Positions 15,700 to 23,269 of a DNA stretch of 35,033 nucleotides are shown piece by piece. The stretch spans positions 1 to 35,033 of the forward strand of contig JAFIEQ010000030.1 in assembly GCA_020832455.1 (NCBI GenBank). The letters run 5' to 3'. A model generated the notes under the pieces. That model was given only the letters and a program-made list of their open reading frames with translations, was not told where the DNA came from and searched no databases. Source of the DNA: Nitriliruptoraceae bacterium (GTDB taxonomy: Bacteria; Actinomycetota; Nitriliruptoria; Nitriliruptorales; Nitriliruptoraceae). Position 1 is the first letter of the stretch, and each line of letters begins with the position of its first letter. A program made the position numbers and the translations under genes.

Positions 15700-15726
15700 A
15701 CCCTACCGGCCGGCAACTTCCGTCAA
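15700..15726 (-). promoter_or_regulatory. Candidate promoter of the MarR operon
   Basis: On the minus strand TTGACG (15726-15721), within operator 1, is followed after 15 bases by TAGGGT (15705-15700). The spacing is short, so it may need help or be weak. The leader to the ATG would be about 20 bases. Confidence 0.4.
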
Positions 15727-15738
15727 TGTGGTTGACGG
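15720..15738. promoter_or_regulatory. MarR operator 1
   Basis: CCGTCAATGTGGTTGACGG: a perfect 7-bp palindrome (CCGTCAA / TTGACGG) around five bases. AT-richer than its surroundings. With operator 2 it forms a perfect 20-bp inverted repeat. It contains the -35 hexamers for both directions. Confidence 0.75.
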
Positions 15739-15760
15739 TCGCAGGTGCGCCCGATACCGT
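15732..15760 (+). promoter_or_regulatory. Promoter of the NAD(P)-binding oxidoreductase gene
   Basis: TTGACG (15732-15737) and TACCGT (15755-15760) with a 17-base spacer, the best promoter match in the window. The -35 is inside operator 1 and the -10 runs into operator 2, so binding of MarR would block it. Confidence 0.6.
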
Positions 15761-15775
15761 CAACCACATTGACGG
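15757..15775. promoter_or_regulatory. MarR operator 2
   Basis: CCGTCAACCACATTGACGG: the reverse complement of operator 1, again a perfect 7-bp palindrome around five bases. Centres of the two boxes are 37 bp apart, about three and a half helical turns. Confidence 0.75.
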
Positions 15776-15841
15776 ATAGGTCGGCCCAGTGGTGGTCCGG
15801 CTCGGCAACGGATCGTCCCAGCTCGGCATCGGAGGAACGAC

Positions 15842-16486
15842 GTGCAGATCGCGATCATCGGGGGGACGGGCCGCACCGGCGTCCCGTTCGTGGAACAGGC
15901 GCTGGACCGTGGCCACCAGCTCACGGTGCTCGCCCGCGACCGCGCCAAGGCCGATCGGCTGCTGGCCACGGACCACCAGGGACTCGACGTGGTGGAGGGC
16001 GACGCCACGCAGGCGGACGCGATCTCCCGGGTCGTCGCCGGCGCCGAGGTGGTGGTCGACGTGACCGGGCCGGGCAAGGGCGCGCCCGACGACCTGCGGG
16101 TGCGGATCATGGGGGTGCTGCTGCCGGCCGTCCGCGAGGCCGGGGTGGCGCGCCTGGTGGTGCTGACCGGGGCAGGCGTGCGCGTGGACGGCGACGAGCC
16201 GAAGGTGGCGGATCGGCTGATCCGTGGGGTGATGCGCCTGGTCCAACCGGCCGTGCTGGCCGACGGGCAGGCGGCGATCGCGGCGGTCACCGCCTCCGGG
16301 ATCGACCACACGGTGGTCCGTGCCCCCCGGCTCACCGATGCGGAGCGACGCGGCACCGTCCGGGTCGCCGGGCACGTCGGCGGGGACACCGGCACGACGC
16401 TCGGTCGCGCCGACCTGGCGTCCTTCCTGCTCGAGGAGGCCGAGGCGCCGAGCTGGAGCGGCCGGGCGCCGGTCGTCAGCTGGTGA
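15842..16486 (+). CDS. NAD(P)-binding oxidoreductase, atypical SDR (NmrA-like)
   Basis: Protein of 214 residues with a Rossmann fold: IIGGTGRTG (5-13) at the N-terminus, an Arg after the second strand (LARDRAK) suggesting NADP(H), then DVVEGDATQADAI and the strand ARLVVLTGAG. This is the NAD(P)H-binding (NmrA/HSCARG-like) atypical SDR group, whose members are reductases or redox sensors. The SDR YxxxK is absent, as usual for the group. The GTG has GGAGG about eight bases upstream. It faces away from the MarR operon and its promoter overlaps both operators, so it is very likely a MarR target. Confidence 0.82.
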   Translation: MQIAIIGGTGRTGVPFVEQALDRGHQLTVLARDRAKADRLLATDHQGLDVVEGDATQADAISRVVAGAEVVVDVTGPGKGAPDDLRVRIMGVLLPAVREAGVARLVVLTGAGVRVDGDEPKVADRLIRGVMRLVQPAVLADGQAAIAAVTASGIDHTVVRAPRLTDAERRGTVRVAGHVGGDTGTTLGRADLASFLLEEAEAPSWSGRAPVVSW

Positions 16487-16520
16487 GCGACGGCGGTCGG
16501 CTCCGGTCGGGATGATGCGC

Positions 16521-16541
16521 GTCCGGGCCCGACGCCCGGAC
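16521..16541. terminator. Bidirectional hairpin between convergent genes
   Basis: GTCCGGGC / GCCCGGAC, a perfect 8-bp stem with a 5-base loop, between the oxidoreductase stop and the DksA-like stop. Could serve both strands. No T-tract. Confidence 0.6.
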
Positions 16542-16548
16542 CTCGCGC

Positions 16549-16935
16549 TCAGCCCGCACAGCCGACGCACGTCGTGGTGGTCGGTCGTGCCTCGAGACGG
16601 GCGTCGCCGATCGGGCGACCGCAGCTCGCGCACGTCCCGGCGGTGCCCTCGTCGAGCCGCTGCTCGGCCGCGTCGATCGCGGTCAGTTCGGCCTCGGCCT
16701 GCCGGATGAGCTCCCGCACCTGCTCGCGCTCGAACGCGATCGTGGCGCCCTCGGGGTCGTGCTCGTCGTCGATGTTCGCGGTCTGCGCGGCCACCACGAT
16801 CCGGTCGTGGTCCCGCCGCAACGAGGCGAGCCGGGCGGCGGTGCGCTCGCGCCGCTGCGCCAACCGCGCCCGTCGGGCCGCGTCGGACGACGGCTCGGCA
16901 TCGGCGGGCATCGGGGCACGGGGTCGTGGCGGCAT
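16549..16935 (-). CDS. DksA/TraR-family zinc-finger protein
   Basis: Protein of 128 residues. Residues 15-95 form a charged, Ala/Arg/Glu-rich helical hairpin, and the C-terminus carries a four-cysteine zinc finger: C102-x2-C105 (CASCGRPI), then C123-x2-C126 (CVGC). The sequence between, GRPIGDARLEARPTTTTC, is the family signature. DksA-type proteins insert the hairpin into the RNA polymerase secondary channel and alter transcription initiation; in actinobacteria their role is less clear. There is no ribosome-binding site, and a -10-like TACGGT (16947-16942, minus) ends six bases before the ATG, so the mRNA may be leaderless. Confidence 0.85.
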   Translation of the reverse strand: MPPRPRAPMPADAEPSSDAARRARLAQRRERTAARLASLRRDHDRIVVAAQTANIDDEHDPEGATIAFEREQVRELIRQAEAELTAIDAAEQRLDEGTAGTCASCGRPIGDARLEARPTTTTCVGCAG

Positions 16936-16941
16936 GCCACC

Positions 16942-16947
16942 ACCGTA
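16942..16947 (-). promoter_or_regulatory. -10 element, probable leaderless promoter of the DksA-like gene
   Basis: Minus-strand TACGGT with exactly six bases to the ATG, the same distance as in cofC. No ribosome-binding site in front of the gene. Confidence 0.4.
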
Positions 16948-16965
16948 CGCATCCCGACCGCGGAC

Positions 16966-16971
16966 TACGGT
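16966..16971 (+). promoter_or_regulatory. Candidate -10 element for acetoacetyl-CoA synthetase
   Basis: TACGGT, 75 bases before the chosen ATG of the synthetase. No clear -35. Confidence 0.25.
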
Positions 16972-17046
16972 CGGGCTCAGCGCATGACCGTCCGAGCACG
17001 AGCGTCCGAACACGGCGGTCCGAAGACGACCGGGGAGCGGGAAGCG

Positions 17047-19020
17047 ATGGCGGAGCACGCACCGGGGGAGCTGCTGTGGTCGCCCCCACCGGACGCCTGG
17101 GAGCGCAGCCGGATGGGCCGCTTCCTGACCGCGGCCGCCGAGCGGCGGGGTCGCAGGTTCGCCTCCTACCACGAGGCCTGGTCCTGGTCGGTCGAGGACC
17201 TGGAGGGCTTCTGGGGCGAGGTCGTCGACCAGCTCGACGTGCGCTTCGACGACCCGCCGAGCGCCGTGCTCGCCGATGCCTCGATGCCGGGCGCGCGCTG
17301 GTTCCCGGACGCGACCCTCAACTACGCGGCCCAGGCGCTGGCGCGCACCGGCGACGCGCCGGCGATCGTCGCGCGCTCGCAGACCCGCGACGAGCTGGTG
17401 CTCTCCCACGACGAGCTGCGCGACCAGGTGGGGCGCGCGGCCGCCGGGTTGCGCCGGCTCGGGGTGCGGCGCGGCGACCGTGTCGTGGGCTACCTGCCCA
17501 ACATCCCGGAGACCATCGTCGCCTTCCTGGCCTGCGCCGCGATCGGCGCGGTCTGGTCCTCCTGCGCCCCGGAGTTCGGGACCCGCGCGGTCGTCGACCG
17601 CGTGCAGCAGATCGCGCCGACCGTGCTGTTGGTGGTCGACGGGTACCGCTACGGCGACAAGCGGATCGCACGCCACACCGAGGTGGCCGAGATCCGTGCG
17701 GCGCTGCCGAGCCTCGCGGCGACCGTCGTCGTCCCCTACCTCGACGGTGTCGAGCCGGCGCTGGCCGCCGTGCCGGACGCGATCAGCTGGGGGGCGCTCA
17801 CGGAGCAGGCGGCGGACCTGCACGTCGAGCCCGTGCCGTTCGACTACCCGCTCTACGTGCTGTTCAGCTCCGGGACCACCGGGCTGCCGAAGGCCATCGT
17901 GCACGGGCACGGCGGCATCGTCCTCGAACACGTCAAGATGCTGGCGCTCCACCACGATCTGGGCCCGGGGGACCGCTTCTTCTGGTTCACCACCACCGGG
18001 TGGATGATGTGGAACTACCTCGTCTCCGGGCTCCTGGTCGGGGCGACCGTGGTGCTGTTCGACGGCGACCCCCGCCACCCCGACGGCGACACGTTGTGGC
18101 GCCTGGCCGCCGAGACCCGCGTGGAGGTGTTCGGGGTCGGCGCCCCGTTCCTCATCGCGGCGCGCAAGGCCGGGGCCACGCCCGGCCGCGACCACGACCT
18201 CACCGCGCTGCGCTCGGTCGGATCGACCGGGTCGCCGCTGCCGCCGGAGGCGTTCGCCTGGGTCTACGACGCGGTGGGCGAGGACCTGGTCCTGGCCTCG
18301 GCGTCGGGTGGGACCGACGTGTGCACCGCGTTCGTCGGCGCCACCCCGCTCACGCCGGTGCACGCCGGGGAGATCCCGGTGCGCTGCCTCGGCGCGAAGG
18401 TCGAGGCGGTCGATGCGACCGGGCGCCCGGTGCTGGGCGAGCGCGGCGAGCTGGTGATCACCGCCCCGATGCCCTCCATGCCCGTCGGCTTCTGGAACGA
18501 CCCCGACGGCAGCCGCTACCGGGCGGCCTACTTCGAGGACTTCCCCGGCCTCTGGCGCCACGGGGACTGGCTGGAGATCACCCCGCGGGGCAGCTGCATC
18601 ATCACCGGCCGCTCGGACGCGACCCTCAACCGTGGCGGCGTGCGGATGGGGACCAGTGAGTTCTACTCCGTGGTGGAGGCCTTCGAGGAGGTGGCCGACA
18701 GCCTCGTCGTCCACCTCGACGACCCCGCATTCGAGGCCGGGCGGCTGCTGCTGTTCGTCCGGCTGGCGGCGGGCGCGACGCTGGACGACGACCTGCAGCG
18801 TGCGCTCGCCGGCGCGATCCGTGCGGAGCTCTCCCCGCGCCACGTCCCCGACGAGGTCCACGCCGTCGCCGCGATCCCGCGCACGATCTCCGGCAAGAAG
18901 CTGGAGGTCCCGGTCAAGCGGCTGTTCGAGGGGGCGCCGATCGCCGAGGTCGCCAACCCCGGGGCGTTGCAGGACCCCACCGCCCTGGACGACTACGCCG
19001 CGTTGGCGCGCAGGCGATGA
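17047..19020 (+). CDS. aacS: Acetoacetate--CoA ligase (acetoacetyl-CoA synthetase)
   Basis: Acyl-adenylate-forming enzyme converting acetoacetate, ATP and CoA to acetoacetyl-CoA, linking ketone bodies or polyhydroxybutyrate breakdown to central metabolism. It has 657 residues. The family N-terminus is seen in WERSRMGRFL and FASYHEAWSWSVEDLEGFW, and GYLPNIPETIVAFLACAAIG follows. The AMP-binding loop FSSGTTGLPKAIVHG is at about 272-286, SASGGTDV near 420, and the C-terminal SGKKLEVPVKR carries the catalytic Lys (about 617). Length and the N-terminal extension separate it from acetyl-CoA synthetase. ATG chosen at 17047; an in-frame ATG at 16984 would add 21 residues without similarity. The next gene overlaps its stop (ATGA). 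Confidence 0.92.
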   Translation: MAEHAPGELLWSPPPDAWERSRMGRFLTAAAERRGRRFASYHEAWSWSVEDLEGFWGEVVDQLDVRFDDPPSAVLADASMPGARWFPDATLNYAAQALARTGDAPAIVARSQTRDELVLSHDELRDQVGRAAAGLRRLGVRRGDRVVGYLPNIPETIVAFLACAAIGAVWSSCAPEFGTRAVVDRVQQIAPTVLLVVDGYRYGDKRIARHTEVAEIRAALPSLAATVVVPYLDGVEPALAAVPDAISWGALTEQAADLHVEPVPFDYPLYVLFSSGTTGLPKAIVHGHGGIVLEHVKMLALHHDLGPGDRFFWFTTTGWMMWNYLVSGLLVGATVVLFDGDPRHPDGDTLWRLAAETRVEVFGVGAPFLIAARKAGATPGRDHDLTALRSVGSTGSPLPPEAFAWVYDAVGEDLVLASASGGTDVCTAFVGATPLTPVHAGEIPVRCLGAKVEAVDATGRPVLGERGELVITAPMPSMPVGFWNDPDGSRYRAAYFEDFPGLWRHGDWLEITPRGSCIITGRSDATLNRGGVRMGTSEFYSVVEAFEEVADSLVVHLDDPAFEAGRLLLFVRLAAGATLDDDLQRALAGAIRAELSPRHVPDEVHAVAAIPRTISGKKLEVPVKRLFEGAPIAEVANPGALQDPTALDDYAALARRR

Positions 19021-19730
19021 GCGCCTGGGGCCTGCCACCACAGCGTCCGGTCATCCGGCCGACGGCGCCACCGGACCCCGAGCGCGAGCCCCAGGTCACG
19101 CTGGTGGCCACGGTGCCGGTCGACGTGCTCGACCGGGTCGTCGGGCTGGCCCGCACGGTGCCGAGCGACCTGGAGGTCCTGCTCGGGCCGACCGCGTGCA
19201 CGGTGGTGCTCGACGCGGCCCGGCGCGATCTCGAGCGGGTCGGGCAGGCGCTCATCCTCGAAGGGCACGAGGACCTCGCGCTGGTCGAGGACGACGTGTT
19301 GGACGAGGTGCTGCGCCCCCACGAGGCCAGCGTCCCGGCCGAGGCCCGCCGGGCGACGGCCTGGCTCGCGCTCGACGACGCGCTCCCGGACACGGTCGCC
19401 GCGCTCGCGACCCGGCTGCAGCAGCTCGGGCACCCGGCGGTCTTCGATGTCACGACCGACTGGTCGGGTCGGGCGGACGAGGCGAGCGTCGCGGCCGGGC
19501 GTGCCGCGGCACCGTTGCTCGCCGAGGTGGACGCCGGCGAGCAGGACGAGGTCCTGACGATCCCCGACGAGCAGTGGATGGTGGACGCGCCGGACGCCGC
19601 CGACGCCGACCACGAGGTCCGCGGTGGACGCGAGGTCTCCCCGGAGTCCCGGGCCTGGATGGCCACCCTCGGGGTCGTGGTGGCGCTGGTGCTCATCGGC
19701 ATCGGGGTGTCGACCGGGGTGTTCGGCTGA
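19017..19730 (+). CDS. C-terminally membrane-anchored acidic protein, unknown function
   Basis: No family recognised. The protein has 237 residues, is acidic (many Asp and Glu) and has a single hydrophobic segment at about 215-233 with only four residues after it, so it is probably tail-anchored with the bulk in the cytoplasm. Residues 27-90 alternate strand-like and helix-like stretches (VTLVATVPVDVLDRVVGLA, VVLDAARRDLERVGQALI). Residues 100-150 are Ala/Leu/Asp-rich, and 165-205 are low-complexity acidic. It is translationally coupled to acetoacetyl-CoA synthetase (ATGA), which suggests co-expression. Its last codons and stop are duplicated in the following 25 bases. Confidence 0.6.
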   Translation: MSAWGLPPQRPVIRPTAPPDPEREPQVTLVATVPVDVLDRVVGLARTVPSDLEVLLGPTACTVVLDAARRDLERVGQALILEGHEDLALVEDDVLDEVLRPHEASVPAEARRATAWLALDDALPDTVAALATRLQQLGHPAVFDVTTDWSGRADEASVAAGRAAAPLLAEVDAGEQDEVLTIPDEQWMVDAPDAADADHEVRGGREVSPESRAWMATLGVVVALVLIGIGVSTGVFG

Positions 19731-19767
19731 GGGGCCGATCCCGGTGTTCGGCTGAGAGGCGGATCGC
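19718..19767 (+). repeat. 25-bp tandem duplication over the stop codon
   Basis: Two adjacent copies of a 25-mer (19718-19742, 19743-19767) beginning GGTGTTCGGCTGAG, differing at four positions in the second half. The first contains the final codons and TGA of the unknown membrane protein. Confidence 0.85.
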
Positions 19768-19843
19768 GGTGCAGGGCCGTGCGTCGGCGGCCGGGTGCCC
19801 GTCGGACCGCCCGGTCGGTCCCGCCCGGGTCGGTCGGGTCTCC

Positions 19844-19849
19844 TACGCT
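19844..19849 (+). promoter_or_regulatory. Candidate -10 element for oligopeptidase B
   Basis: TACGCT, 31 bases before the ATG. Fits the TANNNT pattern; no -35 recognised. Confidence 0.3.
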
Positions 19850-19880
19850 CGCGCGCCGCCGAGATGCGCAAGGAGCTGCC

Positions 19881-22043
19881 ATGGCCGACCCGATGCCGAC
19901 CCCACCGCTGGCCGAGCAGCGCCCCCACACGCTGACGCAGTCGGACGGCACCACCGTCGACGACCCGTGGCACTGGCTGCGTGACCGCGAGGACCCGGCG
20001 ACGCTGGCGCTGCTGGAGGCGGAGAACGACCACGCGGAGGCGCTGCTGGCGGACCAGCAGCCGCTGCGCGACCGGCTGTTCGGCGAGCTCAAGGGCCGGG
20101 TCGAGGAGAGCGACAGCTCCGTGCCCGTGCTCGACGGGCCGTGGCTGTACTACCGCCGGACGCTCGAGGGGCAGGCCTACGCGATCCGGTGCCGCCGTCC
20201 GGCACCGGCCGGGGTCCACGACCCACGCGACCTGCCGGAGGAGCTCAAGCAGCCCGTCGACCCGTTCGACCCGCCCGACGACGAGGTGGTGCTCCTCGAC
20301 GAGAACGTCGAGGCCGCGGGGCACGACTTCTACCGGCTGGGTGGGTTCGCGATCAGCCCCGACCACCGGCTCGCGGCGGAGGCCGTCGACCTCGACGGCA
20401 GCGAGGTGTTCACGATCCGGGTGCGCGATCTGCAGACCGGTGAGCTGCTCGCTGACGAGATCCCCCGCGCGGCCTACGGGCTGGCCTGGTTCAACGACTC
20501 CCGTACGTTCCTCTACACGGTGCCGGACGACGCCTGGCGGCCCCACCGGGTCCATCGGCACGTGGTCGGCACGGACGCCGAGCAGGACGTGCTGCTCCAC
20601 GAGGAGGACGACGAGCGGTTCTGGGTCGGGCTCGGACGGACGCGTTCGCGTCGCTACCTCGCCATCGCCGTGGGGAGCAAGGTCAGCTCCGAGTGGCACC
20701 TGCTCGACGCCGACGACCCGCAGGCGAGCCCGCAGCTGGTCGCCCCCCGCGAGCACGGGGTCGAGTACGACCTCGACCACCGCGGCGACCTGCTCTACCT
20801 GGTCACCAACGCCGACGGCGCGGAGGACTTCAAGCTGTGCGTCGCCCCGGTCGCCACACCGGGCCGCGAGCACTGGATCGATCTGATCGAACACCGTCCG
20901 GGGGTGCGCCTGGAGTCCGCGGACGTGTTCGCCGACCACCTGGTGCTCTCCGAGCGCACCCAGGCGCGGACCCAGCTGCGCCTGTGCGACCCGGCCACCG
21001 GTGAGGGGGCGCTGCTCACCTTCGACGAGGAGGTCTACGCCGCGGGGATCGGGGGCAACCCGATCTTCGACACGCGCACGCTGCGCTTCGCCTACACCTC
21101 GCTGACCACCCCCACCCAGGTCGTCGACCTCGACGTGGAGACCGGGGAGCGGACCCTGTGCAAGCAGCAGGCGGTCCGCGGCGGCTACGACCGGGAGCGG
21201 TTCGTGTCCTGGCGCGAGTGGGCCACCGCACCCGACGGCACCCGCGTCCCGATCAGCCTCGTGCGTCGGGCGGACGTGGCCCTGGACGGCACCGCCCCGT
21301 GCCTGCTGTACGGCTACGGCAGCTACGAGATCTCCATCGATCCCGGGTTCTCGACCGCCCGGCTGAGCCTGCTCGAGCGCGGGGTGGTCTTCGCCATCGC
21401 GCACGTCCGGGGTGGCGGGGAGATGGGGCGCCGGTGGTACGAGGACGGCAAGTTCCTCGCCAAGCCCAACACCTTCTCCGACTTCGTCGCCTGCGCCGAC
21501 CACCTCGTGGAGGCCGGGATCGCCGACCGCGCACGTCTCGCGATCCGGGGCGGCTCCGCCGGGGGACTGCTCATCGGCGCGAGCCTGAACCTGCGACCGG
21601 ACCTCGCGGCCGCCGCGGTCGCCGAGGTGCCGTTCGTGGACGTGGTGACGACCATGTCGGACCCGTCGATCCCGTTGACGGTGATCGAGTACGACGAGTG
21701 GGGCAACCCGGAGGATCCCGCGTACCTCGAGGTGATGCGCTCCTACTCGCCCTACGACAACGTGCGCGCCGCCGACTACCCCGCCCTGTTGGTGACCGCG
21801 GGGCTGAACGACCCGCGGGTGCAGTACTGGGAGCCCGCGAAGTGGGTGGCCAAGCTGCGCCACACCGCGACCGGCGGCGGCCCGATCCTGTTGCGCACGG
21901 AGCTCGGCGCGGGCCACGCGGGCCGCTCCGGGCGCTACGACGCCTGGCGCGACGAGGCGCGGGTGCTCGCGTTCGTGCTGGACGCGATCGGTGCGGCCGA
22001 CGCCGAGGTCAGCGGGCCCCCGGTCCCCGACCTCGACGCCTGA
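19881..22043 (+). CDS. ptrB: Prolyl oligopeptidase family S9A, oligopeptidase B-like
   Basis: Serine peptidase of 720 residues. The N-terminal beta-propeller (about 70-410) begins after VDDPWHWLRDREDP, the usual S9A N-terminus. The C-terminal alpha/beta-hydrolase domain has YGYGSYEISIDPGFS, HVRGGGEMGRRWYEDGK and the catalytic triad S559 (GGSAGG), D644 (LNDPRV) and H679 (GAGHAG). The motif EYDEWGNP and the length agree with oligopeptidase B, which cuts short peptides after Arg/Lys in the cytoplasm. No signal peptide. ATG with AGGAG six bases upstream. The stop and the rsmD start share one base (TGATG). Confidence 0.93.
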   Translation: MADPMPTPPLAEQRPHTLTQSDGTTVDDPWHWLRDREDPATLALLEAENDHAEALLADQQPLRDRLFGELKGRVEESDSSVPVLDGPWLYYRRTLEGQAYAIRCRRPAPAGVHDPRDLPEELKQPVDPFDPPDDEVVLLDENVEAAGHDFYRLGGFAISPDHRLAAEAVDLDGSEVFTIRVRDLQTGELLADEIPRAAYGLAWFNDSRTFLYTVPDDAWRPHRVHRHVVGTDAEQDVLLHEEDDERFWVGLGRTRSRRYLAIAVGSKVSSEWHLLDADDPQASPQLVAPREHGVEYDLDHRGDLLYLVTNADGAEDFKLCVAPVATPGREHWIDLIEHRPGVRLESADVFADHLVLSERTQARTQLRLCDPATGEGALLTFDEEVYAAGIGGNPIFDTRTLRFAYTSLTTPTQVVDLDVETGERTLCKQQAVRGGYDRERFVSWREWATAPDGTRVPISLVRRADVALDGTAPCLLYGYGSYEISIDPGFSTARLSLLERGVVFAIAHVRGGGEMGRRWYEDGKFLAKPNTFSDFVACADHLVEAGIADRARLAIRGGSAGGLLIGASLNLRPDLAAAAVAEVPFVDVVTTMSDPSIPLTVIEYDEWGNPEDPAYLEVMRSYSPYDNVRAADYPALLVTAGLNDPRVQYWEPAKWVAKLRHTATGGGPILLRTELGAGHAGRSGRYDAWRDEARVLAFVLDAIGAADAEVSGPPVPDLDA

Positions 22044-22624
22044 TGCGGGTCATCGCCGGGGCCGCGAAGGGTCGGCGCCTCACGGTGCCGACCGGGGAGC
22101 ACGTGCGTCCCACCGCCGACCGGACCAAGGAGGCGCTGTTCGGCTCGCTGCAGTCGGTCGTGGTGGGGGCCCACGTGCTCGACCTCTACGCCGGCAGTGG
22201 GGGGCTGGGGCTCGAGGCCGCCTCCCGGGGCGCGGCGTCGGTCACCTTCGTCGAGCGCGACCGGCGGGCGCTGGAAGCGCTGCGTCACAACGTCGAGTTG
22301 GTGGACCTCCCGGGCTGCGAGATCGTGGCGCGCCCGGTCGAGGCGGCGATCGCGCACGGGTTCGGGGCCCGACGCTTCGACCTCGTGTTGGCCGATCCGC
22401 CCTACGACCTCGACGAGGACGCGGTCGCCGGCCTGCTGGCGTCGCTGGTGGCCCTGCTCGCCCCGGGGGCCATCCTGGTCGTCGAACGCGGCTCGCGCAG
22501 CCCCGCCCCACGGTGGCCCGCCCACGTCGAGGTGCACGAGCCACGGCGCTACGGCGCCGCCACGCTGCACCGGGCCACCTACGCTCCGCCCGAGGCACCC
22601 AACGGGACGAACGGAGCGTCGTGA
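22043..22624 (+). CDS. rsmD: 16S rRNA (guanine966-N2)-methyltransferase
   Basis: SAM-dependent methyltransferase acting on 16S rRNA in the small subunit, 193 residues. It begins MRVIAGAAKGRRL, a strong RsmD signature, then VRPTADRTKEALFGSL, the SAM-binding LDLYAGSGGLGLEAASRGA and the catalytic DPPY in LADPPYDL. The stop overlaps the coaD start (GTGA), and rsmD-coaD is a widespread operon. The last 15 residues are extra compared with short RsmD proteins. Confidence 0.95.
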   Translation: MRVIAGAAKGRRLTVPTGEHVRPTADRTKEALFGSLQSVVVGAHVLDLYAGSGGLGLEAASRGAASVTFVERDRRALEALRHNVELVDLPGCEIVARPVEAAIAHGFGARRFDLVLADPPYDLDEDAVAGLLASLVALLAPGAILVVERGSRSPAPRWPAHVEVHEPRRYGAATLHRATYAPPEAPNGTNGAS

Positions 22625-23097
22625 GCACCAGCGTCATCTGCCCCGGGAGTTTCGATCCGCCCACGCTCGGCCACCTCGACGTCTTCCACCGGGTCGCCGC
22701 GAGCTTCGACCGGGTGGTCATCGCCGTGGTCGTCAACCCGGACAAGGCCGGCACCTTCACGCCCGAGGAGCGGCTCGAGCTGATCGCGGCGAGCCTCGGT
22801 GAGCACGAGCACGTGGAGCTCATCACCTTCGAGGGGTTGCTCGTCGACCTGTGCCGGGATCAGGGTATCCGGGTCGTGTGCAAGGGCCTGCGGACCGTCG
22901 GGGACTTCGAGTACGAGCACCAGATGGCCCAGATGAACCGCCACCTCGCCGGTGTGGAGACCGTGTTCCTCTCCAGCGCGCCCGAGCACGCCCACCTCTC
23001 GAGCTCGCTCATCAAGCAGATCGCGGCCGCCGGCGGCCCGCTGACGGGCCTCGTGAGCCCGCCCGTGCAGGCCGCGTTGCAGGCCCGCTACGCCTGA
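22621..23097 (+). CDS. coaD: Phosphopantetheine adenylyltransferase
   Basis: Fourth enzyme of coenzyme A synthesis from pantothenate: ATP plus 4'-phosphopantetheine gives dephospho-CoA. It has 158 residues, the usual length. The nucleotidyltransferase motif is in CPGSFDPPTLGHLD (TxGH), then KGLRTVGDFEYEHQMAQMN, typical of CoaD, and LSSSLIKQIA as the C-terminal ISSSxxK-like motif. GTG start within the rsmD stop region. Confidence 0.96.
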   Translation: MSTSVICPGSFDPPTLGHLDVFHRVAASFDRVVIAVVVNPDKAGTFTPEERLELIAASLGEHEHVELITFEGLLVDLCRDQGIRVVCKGLRTVGDFEYEHQMAQMNRHLAGVETVFLSSAPEHAHLSSSLIKQIAAAGGPLTGLVSPPVQAALQARYA

Positions 23098-23127
23098 CGC
23101 GGTGCCCGTGGCGGGACGTGCCGCGTC
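23096..23127 (+). terminator. Possible terminator after coaD
   Basis: GACGCGG (23096-23102, using the last two bases of the stop) pairs with CCGCGTC (23121-23127). The 18-base interval contains a smaller CCCG/CGGG pair. No T-tract; moderately convincing. Confidence 0.35.
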
Positions 23128-23186
23128 CCCCGGGGCCCCGGCCGTCCGGCGGCGCCCCGTCCGTCGGGCGTCAGCGCTGCGGTCGG

Positions 23187-23192
23187 TAGGCT
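23187..23192 (+). promoter_or_regulatory. Candidate -10 element for the SepIVA-like gene
   Basis: TAGGCT in the coaD/sepIVA gap, 77 bases before the ATG, behind a possible terminator. Confidence 0.3.
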
Positions 23193-23269
23193 CACAGGCG
23201 GTTGCGAACAGGTCCCCGGCCGACATCGCACCGTCCCCCGCCCCCTCCCCGTCCCCCTCGAGGCCAGCG

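Noticed and set aside
15720..15775. Reading the inverted repeat as a transcription terminator
   Set aside because: It lies between divergent starts, not after stops, each arm is palindromic, and promoter hexamers overlap it; an operator pair fits better.
19718..19767. Attachment site or insertion-sequence end
   Set aside because: A simple tandem 25-bp duplication with no integrase, transposase or terminal inverted repeats nearby.
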